The notes beneath the pieces are model-generated. The model saw only the letters and a list, made by a program, of their open reading frames with translations. It was not told where the DNA came from and searched no databases. DNA of 42,137 nucleotides from CAZUMH01 sp964621645 (GTDB taxonomy: Bacteria; Zhuqueibacterota; QNDG01; JAGLOF01), in NCBI GenBank assembly GCA_964621645.1, contig CAZUMH010000018.1:1-42137 (forward strand), given 5' to 3'. The position numbers and the translations under genes were made by a program. Numbering within the stretch: the first letter of the stretch is position 1; each line of letters opens with the position of its first letter. Of this stretch, positions 24,635-32,900 are shown one piece after another.

Positions 24635-24645
24635 TATCTTATAAT
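24617..24645 (+). promoter_or_regulatory. Possible promoter before the pilM-like gene
   Basis: A perfect TATAAT (24640-24645) lies 17 bp after a weak TGGGAA (24617-24622). Transcription would start about 8 nt before the TTG start codon at 24660. The -35 is poor and the region is AT-rich. Confidence 0.25.
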
Positions 24646-24659
24646 ATCTCCAGGCTATT

Positions 24660-25598
24660 TTGGACAAAAGACAAACACAATCATTAATCAGCTTCTCCCT
24701 CCTTTCGGATAGATTCAGTATAGTTCGAACGGAGGGGGGGGCTGTAATGGCCTGTGCTTCGAGAGAGCTTGTTCAACCATTTACACTTGAATCATTTCGT
24801 GAACTGCAACTATCTTTAAACTCATATACTGATGTCGTTGCCGATCTTTTAACAAAGGCCGGGGGGCAGGTCAAGCTAGCGGGTGCTGTCCTGGAAAGCG
24901 ATCTGGCTCTTATCAAACGAATCCCGCTCAGTCTGGGACTTTCGGATGAGAGTGTTACGGAACAGATTGAGTGGGAAGCCAGGCAACAGCTCATTTCAGA
25001 TCGAGATGATTATGTCCTCGATTTTCAGCGTCTTCCGCGAAATACGAAGGAAGGAAATCCTCAGTATCTCATGGTGCTGATCAGGAAAATGGTTGTACGG
25101 CAGCTCAAGAAGATATTTGCCGATCTGGGCCTGCGTCTGGTGGATATTGATCTTGATATTTTTTCACTGGTTCGGGTATTGGCAAACAATGGAGTGCCAT
25201 CTGACGGTCCTACATGCCTTATTGATATTCAATATGATAGCCTTACCTTCATTATCGTGCAGGATAGAGAGTTTTACCTGGCTCAGCGAGTACGATTTAA
25301 AGGTGGCCGAGAAGAGGTGGATGGTATTTGTGATAGACTGCTTAAAGAGCTTAAAAGGCTCGTATTCGGCCACAATTTAGGTACGGAGGTTTCTGTCTTT
25401 AAGAACATCTATCTTACAGGGAGTGATCTGGCAGCCGGGGTCAAGGAGAAGCTTGACATGTCAGAATTGTCCGGGACGAGTCTTTTACGCCCGTTCGAGC
25501 ACCTTTCACTTCGTTTGGACGGTGAAAGCTGCTCGCCGGAACTGTTTTCTGCTGCAGTGGGAATGGCGCTAAAACAGAACTCCCTCCTGCATTCGTAG
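24660..25598 (+). CDS. PilM-like type IV pilus assembly protein (actin-like ATPase fold)
   Basis: 312 residues from a TTG at 24660. The pattern is that of PilM/GspL cytosolic domains: an N-terminal strand pair (ISFSLLSDRFSIVRTEG), IKRIPLSLGLSDESVTEQIEWEARQQL (97-123, resembling the PilM 'lP...i..ai..Ea.q.iP' segment), DYVLDFQRLP, VVRQLKKIFADLGLRLVDIDLDIFSLVRVL, and a late phosphate-binding-like DIQYDSLTFIIVQDREFYLAQRV. C-terminal ...NIYLTGSDLAAGVKEKL and LFSAAVGMALKQ complete the fold. In type IV pili PilM binds PilN at the inner face of the membrane. The next gene starts MVDINLF, much like PilN, supporting the assignment. Glycines of the ATP site are less conserved than in canonical PilM. 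Confidence 0.7.
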   Translation: MDKRQTQSLISFSLLSDRFSIVRTEGGAVMACASRELVQPFTLESFRELQLSLNSYTDVVADLLTKAGGQVKLAGAVLESDLALIKRIPLSLGLSDESVTEQIEWEARQQLISDRDDYVLDFQRLPRNTKEGNPQYLMVLIRKMVVRQLKKIFADLGLRLVDIDLDIFSLVRVLANNGVPSDGPTCLIDIQYDSLTFIIVQDREFYLAQRVRFKGGREEVDGICDRLLKELKRLVFGHNLGTEVSVFKNIYLTGSDLAAGVKEKLDMSELSGTSLLRPFEHLSLRLDGESCSPELFSAAVGMALKQNSLLHS

Positions 25599-25629
25599 GT
25601 TGGGTCACTTTATTGGGAGGACATTATCC

Positions 25630-26793
25630 ATGGTCGATATTAACCTTTTCAAGGATGAGGACGAGGAAGAGAAGGAGATGGGCCCCTCTTCCGGTGGGGG
25701 AGAATTCGAGGAGCCGGACTTGGATGATGCGTTGGATTTTGGGGGAGATCTGGTGGACTTTGAAGAAGGGGAACAGGCTCCGGTCCTGGATGGAGGGGAG
25801 GGGTTGCTTGATATCGACGATGCCCCTCCCGAAATAGATGGATCGGAAGATCTGGATAAGGAACTCGATTACGAATATGGCCAGATAGAAAAAAAGCGAA
25901 CTCCCGTCTGGTTTTGGATTTTCCTGGCAGCAGTAGTAATCGGAGTATTCGTTTACCTTTTCGTGCTGGCGCCCTATCTGGCACAACGACAGCTCGCTTC
26001 TAACAAAAAAATTCTTTCAGGACAGGTGAAACAACCTGTTCAGCAGCAGTCGACCGAACAGCTGCAACCGACGGATCAGCAGCAGCCGGCTGATCAGACA
26101 CAGCCCTCCGAACAGCAGGGGGAAAAGCCGGCCGAAGAAACTGAGGATATCGTCCCGAGTGTCGTGCAAGCGAGCGGTCTTCAAGGAAGGCAGGAGATCG
26201 GATCCGAGAAGGTCTTCAGTGACGCAGCGATTAAAATAGTCCAGGATCTTTCCCGCAGTGAACAGTTCGGCACCCTGCTGATTTCCGGCCCGGATTTTAT
26301 CGCGGTGCAGTACGTTTCCGCCACTCCCAAAGTGGCCGGAGCCATGGAATACCGCATTAAGACGCTGATGGGATTGCAGTCGGTAAAAGTCTCCCCGGAA
26401 GAACGGGTCAGGTTAAGCGCGGGAGTATTTTACTTCGGAGTAGTCTCCGGCAGATTGAATACGGGTCAGCCAACTTCCACTGCCAGGAGCGGATCGACTT
26501 ATACAACCGCATCTCAGTTTAGCAGCGGGGTTTCTGCTTTCCTGACAAAGCAGGGATGCAAAGTCGTCGGGATTATAAAATTGGTGGAGAGGCCGATCGG
26601 AGGCAAGCAGCAGGTGGATTTTCGGGTGAAAGCGACGGGAACGCAGGCTCAGGTCCGGGCCCTTCTTTCAAACCTGACCAGTCTTGGCAGCAACGCCTTT
26701 ATTATGAAGCTGATCCTGGCTCCGTCTCATAATACCGACTTCAAAGCAGAGAATCTTAAAGTAGTTCTCGAATACCGGCTTATACTTCCCTGA
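25630..26793 (+). CDS. PilN/PilO-like inner-membrane protein with long acidic N-terminus
   Basis: 387 residues from the ATG at 25630 with GGGAGG upstream; an earlier in-frame TTG at 25600 lacks a ribosome-binding site. The start MVDINLF is the PilN signature that docks into PilM. It is followed by an unusually long Asp/Glu-rich stretch (about 10-85), one transmembrane helix (WFWIFLAAVVIGVFVYLFVLAP, about 94-115), a Gln/Pro-rich linker (132-170) and a periplasmic domain. The end of that domain, ALLSNLTSLGSNAFIMKLILAP ... LKVVLEYRLILP split over two strands, resembles the ferredoxin-like fold of PilO. It therefore looks like a single protein doing the jobs of PilN (tail) and PilO (domain). No secretin or PilQ/PilP genes follow in the window. 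Confidence 0.65.
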   Translation: MVDINLFKDEDEEEKEMGPSSGGGEFEEPDLDDALDFGGDLVDFEEGEQAPVLDGGEGLLDIDDAPPEIDGSEDLDKELDYEYGQIEKKRTPVWFWIFLAAVVIGVFVYLFVLAPYLAQRQLASNKKILSGQVKQPVQQQSTEQLQPTDQQQPADQTQPSEQQGEKPAEETEDIVPSVVQASGLQGRQEIGSEKVFSDAAIKIVQDLSRSEQFGTLLISGPDFIAVQYVSATPKVAGAMEYRIKTLMGLQSVKVSPEERVRLSAGVFYFGVVSGRLNTGQPTSTARSGSTYTTASQFSSGVSAFLTKQGCKVVGIIKLVERPIGGKQQVDFRVKATGTQAQVRALLSNLTSLGSNAFIMKLILAPSHNTDFKAENLKVVLEYRLILP

Positions 26794-26825
26794 TACTGTG
26801 AATTTTGTTAATATGGTTGAGTGAG

Positions 26826-27374
26826 GTGCTGCGAGTAACCGGAGGAAAAGACAAGGGAAGGAAGCTGAAGGGCCCTCAGGGGCACGAATTCCGTCCTTCT
26901 ACAGGGCGCGTTAAAGAATATATCTTCTCAATCCTCTTTGATCACATTATCGAAGCCGAGTTTCTGGATCTCTTTGCCGGCAGCGGTTCTTTGGGTATTG
27001 AGGCGCTCAGCCGAGGGGCCGCATCAGGGACATTCGTGGATGCTGAACGGAAGAGTATCGAAATCCTGAAATATAATCTGGCTCTGTGCGGTTACCAAAA
27101 ACATGTCCGCGTCATACAAGGTGATGTTTTCACGGTATTTCACCGATTGTCTGAAGAGGGTGCGGTTTTCGATCTTATCCTTGCCGATCCTCCTTTTAAG
27201 GGGATGTACCATGAGAACATAGTCCAGAGAGTGGCCGAGAACCGGCTGCTCAAGAAAGACGGAATTCTCATTATAGAACATGAACAGCATGATGTTGTAC
27301 AAGATACGTTACCGCTCTCATTGAAGCGGGAAAAAAAATTTGGACATTGCGCTATTTCAATCTATGGAAGGTAA
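26826..27374 (+). CDS. rsmD: 16S rRNA (guanine966-N2)-methyltransferase RsmD
   Basis: 182 residues from a GTG at 26826 (MLRVTGGKDKGRKLKGP), chosen because RsmD proteins begin MRIIAGxxKGRxL; in-frame TTG codons at 26805 and 26817 are alternatives. RPSTGRVKEYIFSIL, the SAM motif LDLFAGSGSLGIEALSRGA, FVDAERKSIEILKYNL and the catalytic LILADPPF complete the family pattern. It methylates G966 of 16S rRNA in the small subunit. The coaD start follows the stop by one base; rsmD-coaD adjacency is widespread in bacteria. Confidence 0.93.
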   Translation: MLRVTGGKDKGRKLKGPQGHEFRPSTGRVKEYIFSILFDHIIEAEFLDLFAGSGSLGIEALSRGAASGTFVDAERKSIEILKYNLALCGYQKHVRVIQGDVFTVFHRLSEEGAVFDLILADPPFKGMYHENIVQRVAENRLLKKDGILIIEHEQHDVVQDTLPLSLKREKKFGHCAISIYGR

Positions 27375-27375
27375 C

Positions 27376-27870
27376 GTGAAAGAACATATTGCGATATATC
27401 CGGGGACATTTGATCCCATTACTAACGGACATCTGGACATTGTCCGCAGGGCGGCAAAGTTGTTCAGCACCACCATTATCGCGGTTTCAGCCAATCCCGG
27501 GAAACATCCTTTATTCAGTCTGAAGGAACGCGAGGATCTGGTGCGAGAGGCAGTGAAGGGGCTGGAAACAGTCCAGATCGACAGCTTCGATGACTTATTG
27601 GTCAATTATGTAACCCGTAAAAAGGCTTCTGCCGTAATTCGGGGAATCCGGGTCATCTCTGATTTCGAATATGAATTCCAGATGGCGCTGATGAACAGAA
27701 AACTTAATCCCCAGATAGAGACAGTTTACCTTATGCCCAGCGAGGAATTCATCTATGTAAATTCCTCCATCGTCAAAGAGGTGGCCCGCTATGGCGGAGA
27801 TATCTCCTCTTTGGTTCCTCCCTGCGTTGAAATTTCACTCAAAGGGAAGCTGACGCAGATTACATCGTAA
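27376..27870 (+). CDS. coaD: Phosphopantetheine adenylyltransferase CoaD
   Basis: 164 residues from the GTG at 27376 (MKEHIAIYPGTFDPITNGH), which has GGAAGG just upstream; the longer open frame to 27340 lies inside rsmD. The nucleotidyltransferase motif PGTFDPITNGHLDI, FSLKEREDLVREA, VIRGIRVISDFEYEFQMALMN in two parts and the ISSS-type FIYVNSSIVKEVARYGGD are all present. It catalyses the reversible adenylylation of 4'-phosphopantetheine, the penultimate step of CoA synthesis, as a cytosolic hexamer. Its length is normal. Pta, which uses CoA, comes next. Confidence 0.96.
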   Translation: MKEHIAIYPGTFDPITNGHLDIVRRAAKLFSTTIIAVSANPGKHPLFSLKEREDLVREAVKGLETVQIDSFDDLLVNYVTRKKASAVIRGIRVISDFEYEFQMALMNRKLNPQIETVYLMPSEEFIYVNSSIVKEVARYGGDISSLVPPCVEISLKGKLTQITS

Positions 27871-27879
27871 CAGAGGTAT

Positions 27880-28869
27880 GTGAAAGTGAGTATGGATCTA
27901 CTAGCTGAAATCAGACAGAGAGCGGCGAGACTTTCAAAAAAAATTGTTCTGCCGGAAGGCGAAGATGACCGGATGCTGTATGCTGCGGAAAGACTGCGGC
28001 GGGAAAATATCTGTGACGTGACCATTCTTGATTTGAACAATACTGTCAAGGAGGAGTGTGAGAAACTAGGAGTATCCCTGGAAGGGATTGAGGTGATAAA
28101 TCCACACGAATCGGATGATCTGGCCCGTTACACCGAAGAGTTCTACCGACTGAGAAAGCATAAAAACATAACAAAGGATGAGGCGCATGAGACGATTTTA
28201 CAGCCCCTTTACTTTGGTGCCATGATGGTTCATCTGGGAACGGTCGATGCCAGCCTGGCGGGTGCCAATAATACTACCGGGGATGTTATCCGGGCCGCTA
28301 TTCAGTGCATTGGTATGGCAGAAAACATCAGTACTGTTTCCAGCAGTTTCCTCATGCTGATTCCGGGCAGAGATGAACCCATCAGCTATGCGGATGGGGC
28401 CGTGGTCCCGGATCCGGATGCAGAACAGCTGGCCAGTATCGCTCTGGCCTCTGCGGATACCCATTATCGCCTCACTGGAAATGAACCGGTCGTAGCCATG
28501 CTTTCATTTTCCACCCACGGCAGTGCTTCACATCCGCTGGTGGACAAAGTGGTTGAAGCGACTGAAATAGTCAAAAAGAAGGCTCCTCACCTCAAAGTTG
28601 ACGGCGAATTGCAGGTTGACGCGGCCATCATTCCGGCAATCGGGGCTAAGAAAGCACCGGGGAGTGTCGTGGCCGGCAAGGCGAATGTGCTGATCTTTCC
28701 TGATTTGAACGCCGGGAACATAGGGTATAAACTGACCCAGCGCCTGGCCGGCGCCGAGGCGATCGGACCGGTGGTGCAGGGGCTGAAGAAGCCCGCCAAT
28801 GATCTGTCCCGCGGCTGCAGTGTAGATGATATCGTCAATGTAGCCGCTATCTGTTGTCTCTTGAGTTAA
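27880..28869 (+). CDS. pta: Phosphate acetyltransferase (Pta)
   Basis: 329 residues, the short single-domain form. IVLPEGEDDRMLYAAERL at 22-39, FGAMMVHLGTVDASLAGA, DADTHYRLTGNEPVVAML-like region, VDGELQVDAAIIP, and the diagnostic C-terminal VFPDLNAGNIGYKL-type segment followed by LAGAEAIGPVVQGLKKPAND and SRGCSVDDIVNVAAI. It interconverts acetyl-CoA and acetyl phosphate for acetate overflow or assimilation. The GTG at 27880 has GAGG very close upstream; an ATG at 27892 is an alternative start. No acetate kinase gene is nearby. Confidence 0.94.
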   Translation: MKVSMDLLAEIRQRAARLSKKIVLPEGEDDRMLYAAERLRRENICDVTILDLNNTVKEECEKLGVSLEGIEVINPHESDDLARYTEEFYRLRKHKNITKDEAHETILQPLYFGAMMVHLGTVDASLAGANNTTGDVIRAAIQCIGMAENISTVSSSFLMLIPGRDEPISYADGAVVPDPDAEQLASIALASADTHYRLTGNEPVVAMLSFSTHGSASHPLVDKVVEATEIVKKKAPHLKVDGELQVDAAIIPAIGAKKAPGSVVAGKANVLIFPDLNAGNIGYKLTQRLAGAEAIGPVVQGLKKPANDLSRGCSVDDIVNVAAICCLLS

Positions 28870-28870
28870 T

Positions 28871-28906
28871 ATATCGAATAGCCCGTAACGACGGGCGCGG
28901 CGATAT
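28871..28906 (+). other. Nested stem-loop just after pta
   Basis: ATATCG (28871-28876) pairs with CGATAT (28901-28906), and within it GCCCGT (28881-28886) pairs with ACGGGC (28891-28896) around an AACG loop. No T-tract follows, so it is not a classical terminator. It could stabilise the 3' end of the pta message or be a protein site. Confidence 0.45.
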
Positions 28907-28982
28907 CGAAACAAAGGCTGCCCCGGGGATGTCACCAAGATGAGATATACCCGCGGCGGCCTTGTTCTTAAGGAGCAGGCAG

Positions 28983-29696
28983 GTGGAACAGCGTTTCAAT
29001 TTCTCCGATTCCATACTCACTGATGCGCAAGAGTTATATTTGCAGACCAACACTGAAGAGGATCAGGGGCGTGTCATCTCCCGGCTCTTTAAAGGGGGCC
29101 GTTTGCTCGGCCAGAAAGAGATACCGCTGAAAAACACTATGTCCGGGGATCGCCGGCATGAGTATGCCGAAGAATTTCATATGAATAACAAGACGAGCCT
29201 GGAAGAGTTGTTCCGGAATGCAGCCGCATCGGAAGTGGATGATTCAGCCTCCTGCCTGGGTCGCGCCAAGGAATGTCTGGTCTGGGGACTGGATAAACGG
29301 GCGTTATCCTTCTTGGAGGAAGCAGCCGCTGCCTATCCCACTCGGGATGAAGTCCTGCTGTTGAGGGGGGCAATTTTTCTCCGGAGTCGGGAATTCAGTA
29401 AGGCCCTATCAGCTTTTTCCCAGGGTCTCATCTGGTCCGTAAAGCGAGGGAAATATTATGTATACATTTTTTTATGTCTACTGGGAATTTTAGAATTGCT
29501 CCAGTCAGTCGGAGGTGATTCTGCAAAACAGGATGAGATCAGGAATAAAGCCGTGTACTATTTAACAAGGGATGAAGTCATCTCAATCATCAGCCCTGTA
29601 ACGTTGAACGAGCTGCTCGAGTTAGTCGAAAAATGCCGTTATTCCGAGGCAGAGGCTCTTTTCCGTAAAATGTTCAATAAAAGGCTTATACTCTAA
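28983..29696 (+). CDS. TPR-like protein of unknown function
   Basis: 237 residues from a GTG at 28983 (MEQRFNFSDSILTDAQ) with AAGGAG seven bases upstream; an open frame from 28962 has no such signal. Residues 1-55 form a compact N-terminal unit (ELYLQTNTEEDQGRVISRLF, then KGGRLLGQKEIPL) that looks conserved-domain-like but that I cannot name. The middle has TPR-like helices (CLGRAKECLVWGLDKRALSFLEEAAAAYP, then LLRGAIFLRSREFSKALSAFSQGL, given here in parts), and the C-terminus a hydrophobic YYVYIFLCLLGILELL helix and further helices. It probably acts as a protein-binding scaffold. It is followed by a terminator. Nothing in the neighbours fixes its role. Confidence 0.7.
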   Translation: MEQRFNFSDSILTDAQELYLQTNTEEDQGRVISRLFKGGRLLGQKEIPLKNTMSGDRRHEYAEEFHMNNKTSLEELFRNAAASEVDDSASCLGRAKECLVWGLDKRALSFLEEAAAAYPTRDEVLLLRGAIFLRSREFSKALSAFSQGLIWSVKRGKYYVYIFLCLLGILELLQSVGGDSAKQDEIRNKAVYYLTRDEVISIISPVTLNELLELVEKCRYSEAEALFRKMFNKRLIL

Positions 29697-29718
29697 AAAA
29701 TAAAAGGTTGTGTTTTTT

Positions 29719-29745
29719 GGCCGGAAATCGGCCGATTGCTTTTTT
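29719..29745 (+). terminator. Rho-independent terminator after the TPR-like gene
   Basis: GGCCG (29719-29723) pairs with CGGCC (29729-29733) over a GAAAT loop, followed by GATTGC and six Ts (29740-29745). An overlapping ATTGC-TTTTTTA-GCAAT inverted repeat follows. It separates the rsmD-coaD-pta group from the secreted repeat protein. The rest of the intergenic stretch to 29916 is AT-rich, with no promoter I would defend. Confidence 0.65.
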
Positions 29746-29916
29746 AGCAATTACCCTATGATAAGCGAGACATAATACCTCATCTATCCAACTTAATAAT
29801 AATCAAGAAATTAAATGTATATTCATTTCCCTTTATTTATTGTGGTATGTAATTTGCTTTCTTTAGCGCCGCTTCAGTTGCATTTTATCTATCTGATAGA
29901 AAGGAACCGAATTTAG

Positions 29917-32900
29917 ATGATCAGAAGTTCAGCAAAAGCTCGTATCGTTGCCCTGTTATTCCTGTTTATTCTCCCAGCCACACTTCTGGGGCAGGCTGTA
30001 CTTTCATCACTTTCTGTGGTGCCTGATGATTCGACGGCGGGCGGCATTGGTATTCATACAATCTCGTTCACTACGTTTCATTCCATCCCCCTGGACGGAC
30101 GTATCGTGGTCATCTATCCGGCTGGATTTGATGCGACCGTTGCCAGCATCGCCAGCTCGACTACTTTGGATGGAACGCTTACCGTAACACACAGCGGCAA
30201 CTCGGTGATCATAAGTCGCAGCGGCGGCACTACCTCAGTAGCCGGCAATAGTGAAGTGCTTAAACTGGCCAACATTATTAACAGCCAGACCGCCGGAACC
30301 CACTCCATAGTTGTTCAGACCGAGACGATTGGCGGCATCATCATCGACAGCGGCACCTTCAACAACTTTACCGTAACCGCAGGAAAACTTGATCATTTTG
30401 GTTTTTCAGCCGTCACTTCACCGCAAACAGCCGGTTCCGCTTTTCCCTTTACTATAACGGCGCTGGATCATTACGGTAATCAGGTAAGCGATTATAATCA
30501 AATCGCTTTTATGGATGATTCCACTGGCACGGTCAGCCCAGAGCAGATTTCCTTTTCCAGCGGTATCTGGAGCGGAGATGTCACAATAACAGGGAGCCAC
30601 TCCTCCGACCGGCTCATTGTGACCGGTTCCGGGAAAAGCAACAGCTCTGATCCATTCAGTGTTTTTCCCGCAACGGTTGACTATTTTGTCATCTCCCCCA
30701 TTACCAGTCCCCAGGTAGCGGGTACCAGCTTCTCTATTACTCTTACAGCAAAGGATATATATGGAAATAAGGCGACAGGATTTTCCGGTACCGTTTCCAT
30801 CAGTGACGGGACGGGGACCTTATCGCCGGCAACAAGTGGCAGTTTCACCGGCGGTGTGAGAAGCGAGCCGGTCCGCATTACTCACACGGCCAGCGATGTG
30901 GTCATCAGCATTGATGACGGGGCTAATCATATCGGCGTATCCAACACCTTCAATGTTAAATCCGGAAGTCTGAATCGGTTTTCCATCGCCAGTATACCGG
31001 CGCAGGCGACCGGACTACCGTTTACCCTCAGTCTCACCGCCGAGGATGAATATGGCAACATTGTCACGGATTTCAGCGGCAGCGGTGCTAGGGTGGATAT
31101 TGATCACACCGGTGTGGGGCCCATAACACCGACCCAGAGTGGAGATTTCACCAATGGTCTCTGGAGCGGAACGGTGACAGTCTCACAGGCGCAGAACAGC
31201 GATCAGATCAGCGTGATCCGATCCGGGGGGAGTGAGACGGGACTGTCAAATAATTTCTCGGTCAGTCCATCCAGTGTAGATCATTTTGCCATCTCTGCTA
31301 TCGGAGCCAGCCAGACAGCAGGAGTTCCTTTTGTCATCACGGTGACAGCCAAGGACGCATCAGGGAACACAGTCACCGGTTTTACCGATATCGTTACACT
31401 GAGCGACCAGACCGGAAGCATAACGTCTTTAACGAATCTTCCGGTCTCAAACGGTGTCTGGAGCGGATCCGTCACCATTGAAAAGTCCTGGCAGAATGAC
31501 TTTTTAACAGTGACCGGGGTAGGAATTAGCAGCAACTCCAATCTGTTTAATGTCACGGCGAATACAATCTCTACCTTCCAAATAGATCAGATCAGCAGTC
31601 CTCAGCAGGTGGGAGTAAACTTCTCGATTACAATCACCGCCCTGGACGCCTACGGTAATATTGCTACCGGCTTCAGTGACAGAGCCAACCTCAATGACGA
31701 TACCGGATCGTTAATCCCTTCTCTAAGCGGCTACTTCAATAATGGGGTGCGGACGGAATTGGTGACCGTCACCCAGGCTTACAGTGACATTCGCATCAGC
31801 GTCGATGACGGGTATGGTCATTCGGGGCAGTCAAATCTCTTTAATGTTATTCCGGGGGTCGTCGATCATTTTGATGTTTTTCTTTCGGGTAATCAGGTGG
31901 CGGGAGATCCTTTCACCATTCAAGTCATCGCGCGTGACCTCTACGACAACACCGCTTCCTCCTTTACGGGTACGGTGAATCTTTCTGATAATACAGGAAC
32001 CATACGTCCCCAGATAAGCAGCAGTTTTACCACCGGTCAGTGGGTTGGAAGTATTACCGTAGACCAACCTATTGCCAGCGATTACATTACCGTACAGAAT
32101 AGCAGCGGCAGTGAAACTGGTCAGTCAGCGGCTTTCGAGGTAGTGGAAGCTCCGGGCATCCGCATGCTGGCGGCGATAGCCTCGCAGCATCAAGTTACCG
32201 CCGGACAGAATGAAGATTGGACTCTCTCCTATGTATTAACTAATCTTGCTTCCCATGAAGCTCAACTGGACAGTATCCATCTCTCTTTCCTGCTCTATGG
32301 TCAAACACAGAGTGACTACGTTTATCAACGTCCCACCAGTTTTCTCACCAGCGGCAATGGAATGCTGCCCGGCAACAGTACAGATACATTGGTAGTCACT
32401 ATCACCAGCACCGGGCACGAACGGGGGCCGGTATTCGTGCAGGGGAGTGTCTACTGCCTCGACAGCAATACCGGGCGCATTGTTCAATCCCGGGGTGAGA
32501 CCGGCATAGCGGTACAGGATTCGGCCAGACTCGATATTTTTACACTTTCAGCTTCCCAATCCCAAATAACAGCCGGGCAGGATTCGACCTGGTACATAAA
32601 AATGGCTGTCCAGAATACTGGAGAAGCCGTGCTGCGGATCGATTCCCTCGCCGCTGCCACAGGATTGGTTTTTGATCTCGGCAGCGGCTGGACTGTGGAT
32701 CCGCCCCTCTCTCTCAAGGGAGGTGGTTGGGAATTGTCAGGCGGTGAGTTGGACAGTTTGGTTTATGGGATCACTCATAGTGGGGACGGGAATACGGGTG
32801 TTTGTACAATACACGGTCTTTTAACAGCTACGGAGCTGAACACCGGGCGCACCGTATATGACAATACCGGTGACCATGGCTCCGTGTCCGTTCTTTTGGA

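Noticed and set aside
29746..29916. Bacteroidota-type promoter (TAnnTTTG) before the giant protein gene
   Set aside because: TAATTTG near 29850 is one base short of the pattern and no matching upstream TTTG box stands out; not supportable.
30379..32150. Recent tandem DNA duplication or CRISPR-like array
   Set aside because: The six units are similar only as protein; the DNA is diverged, unit length is about 300 bp, and there are no short identical repeats with spacers.
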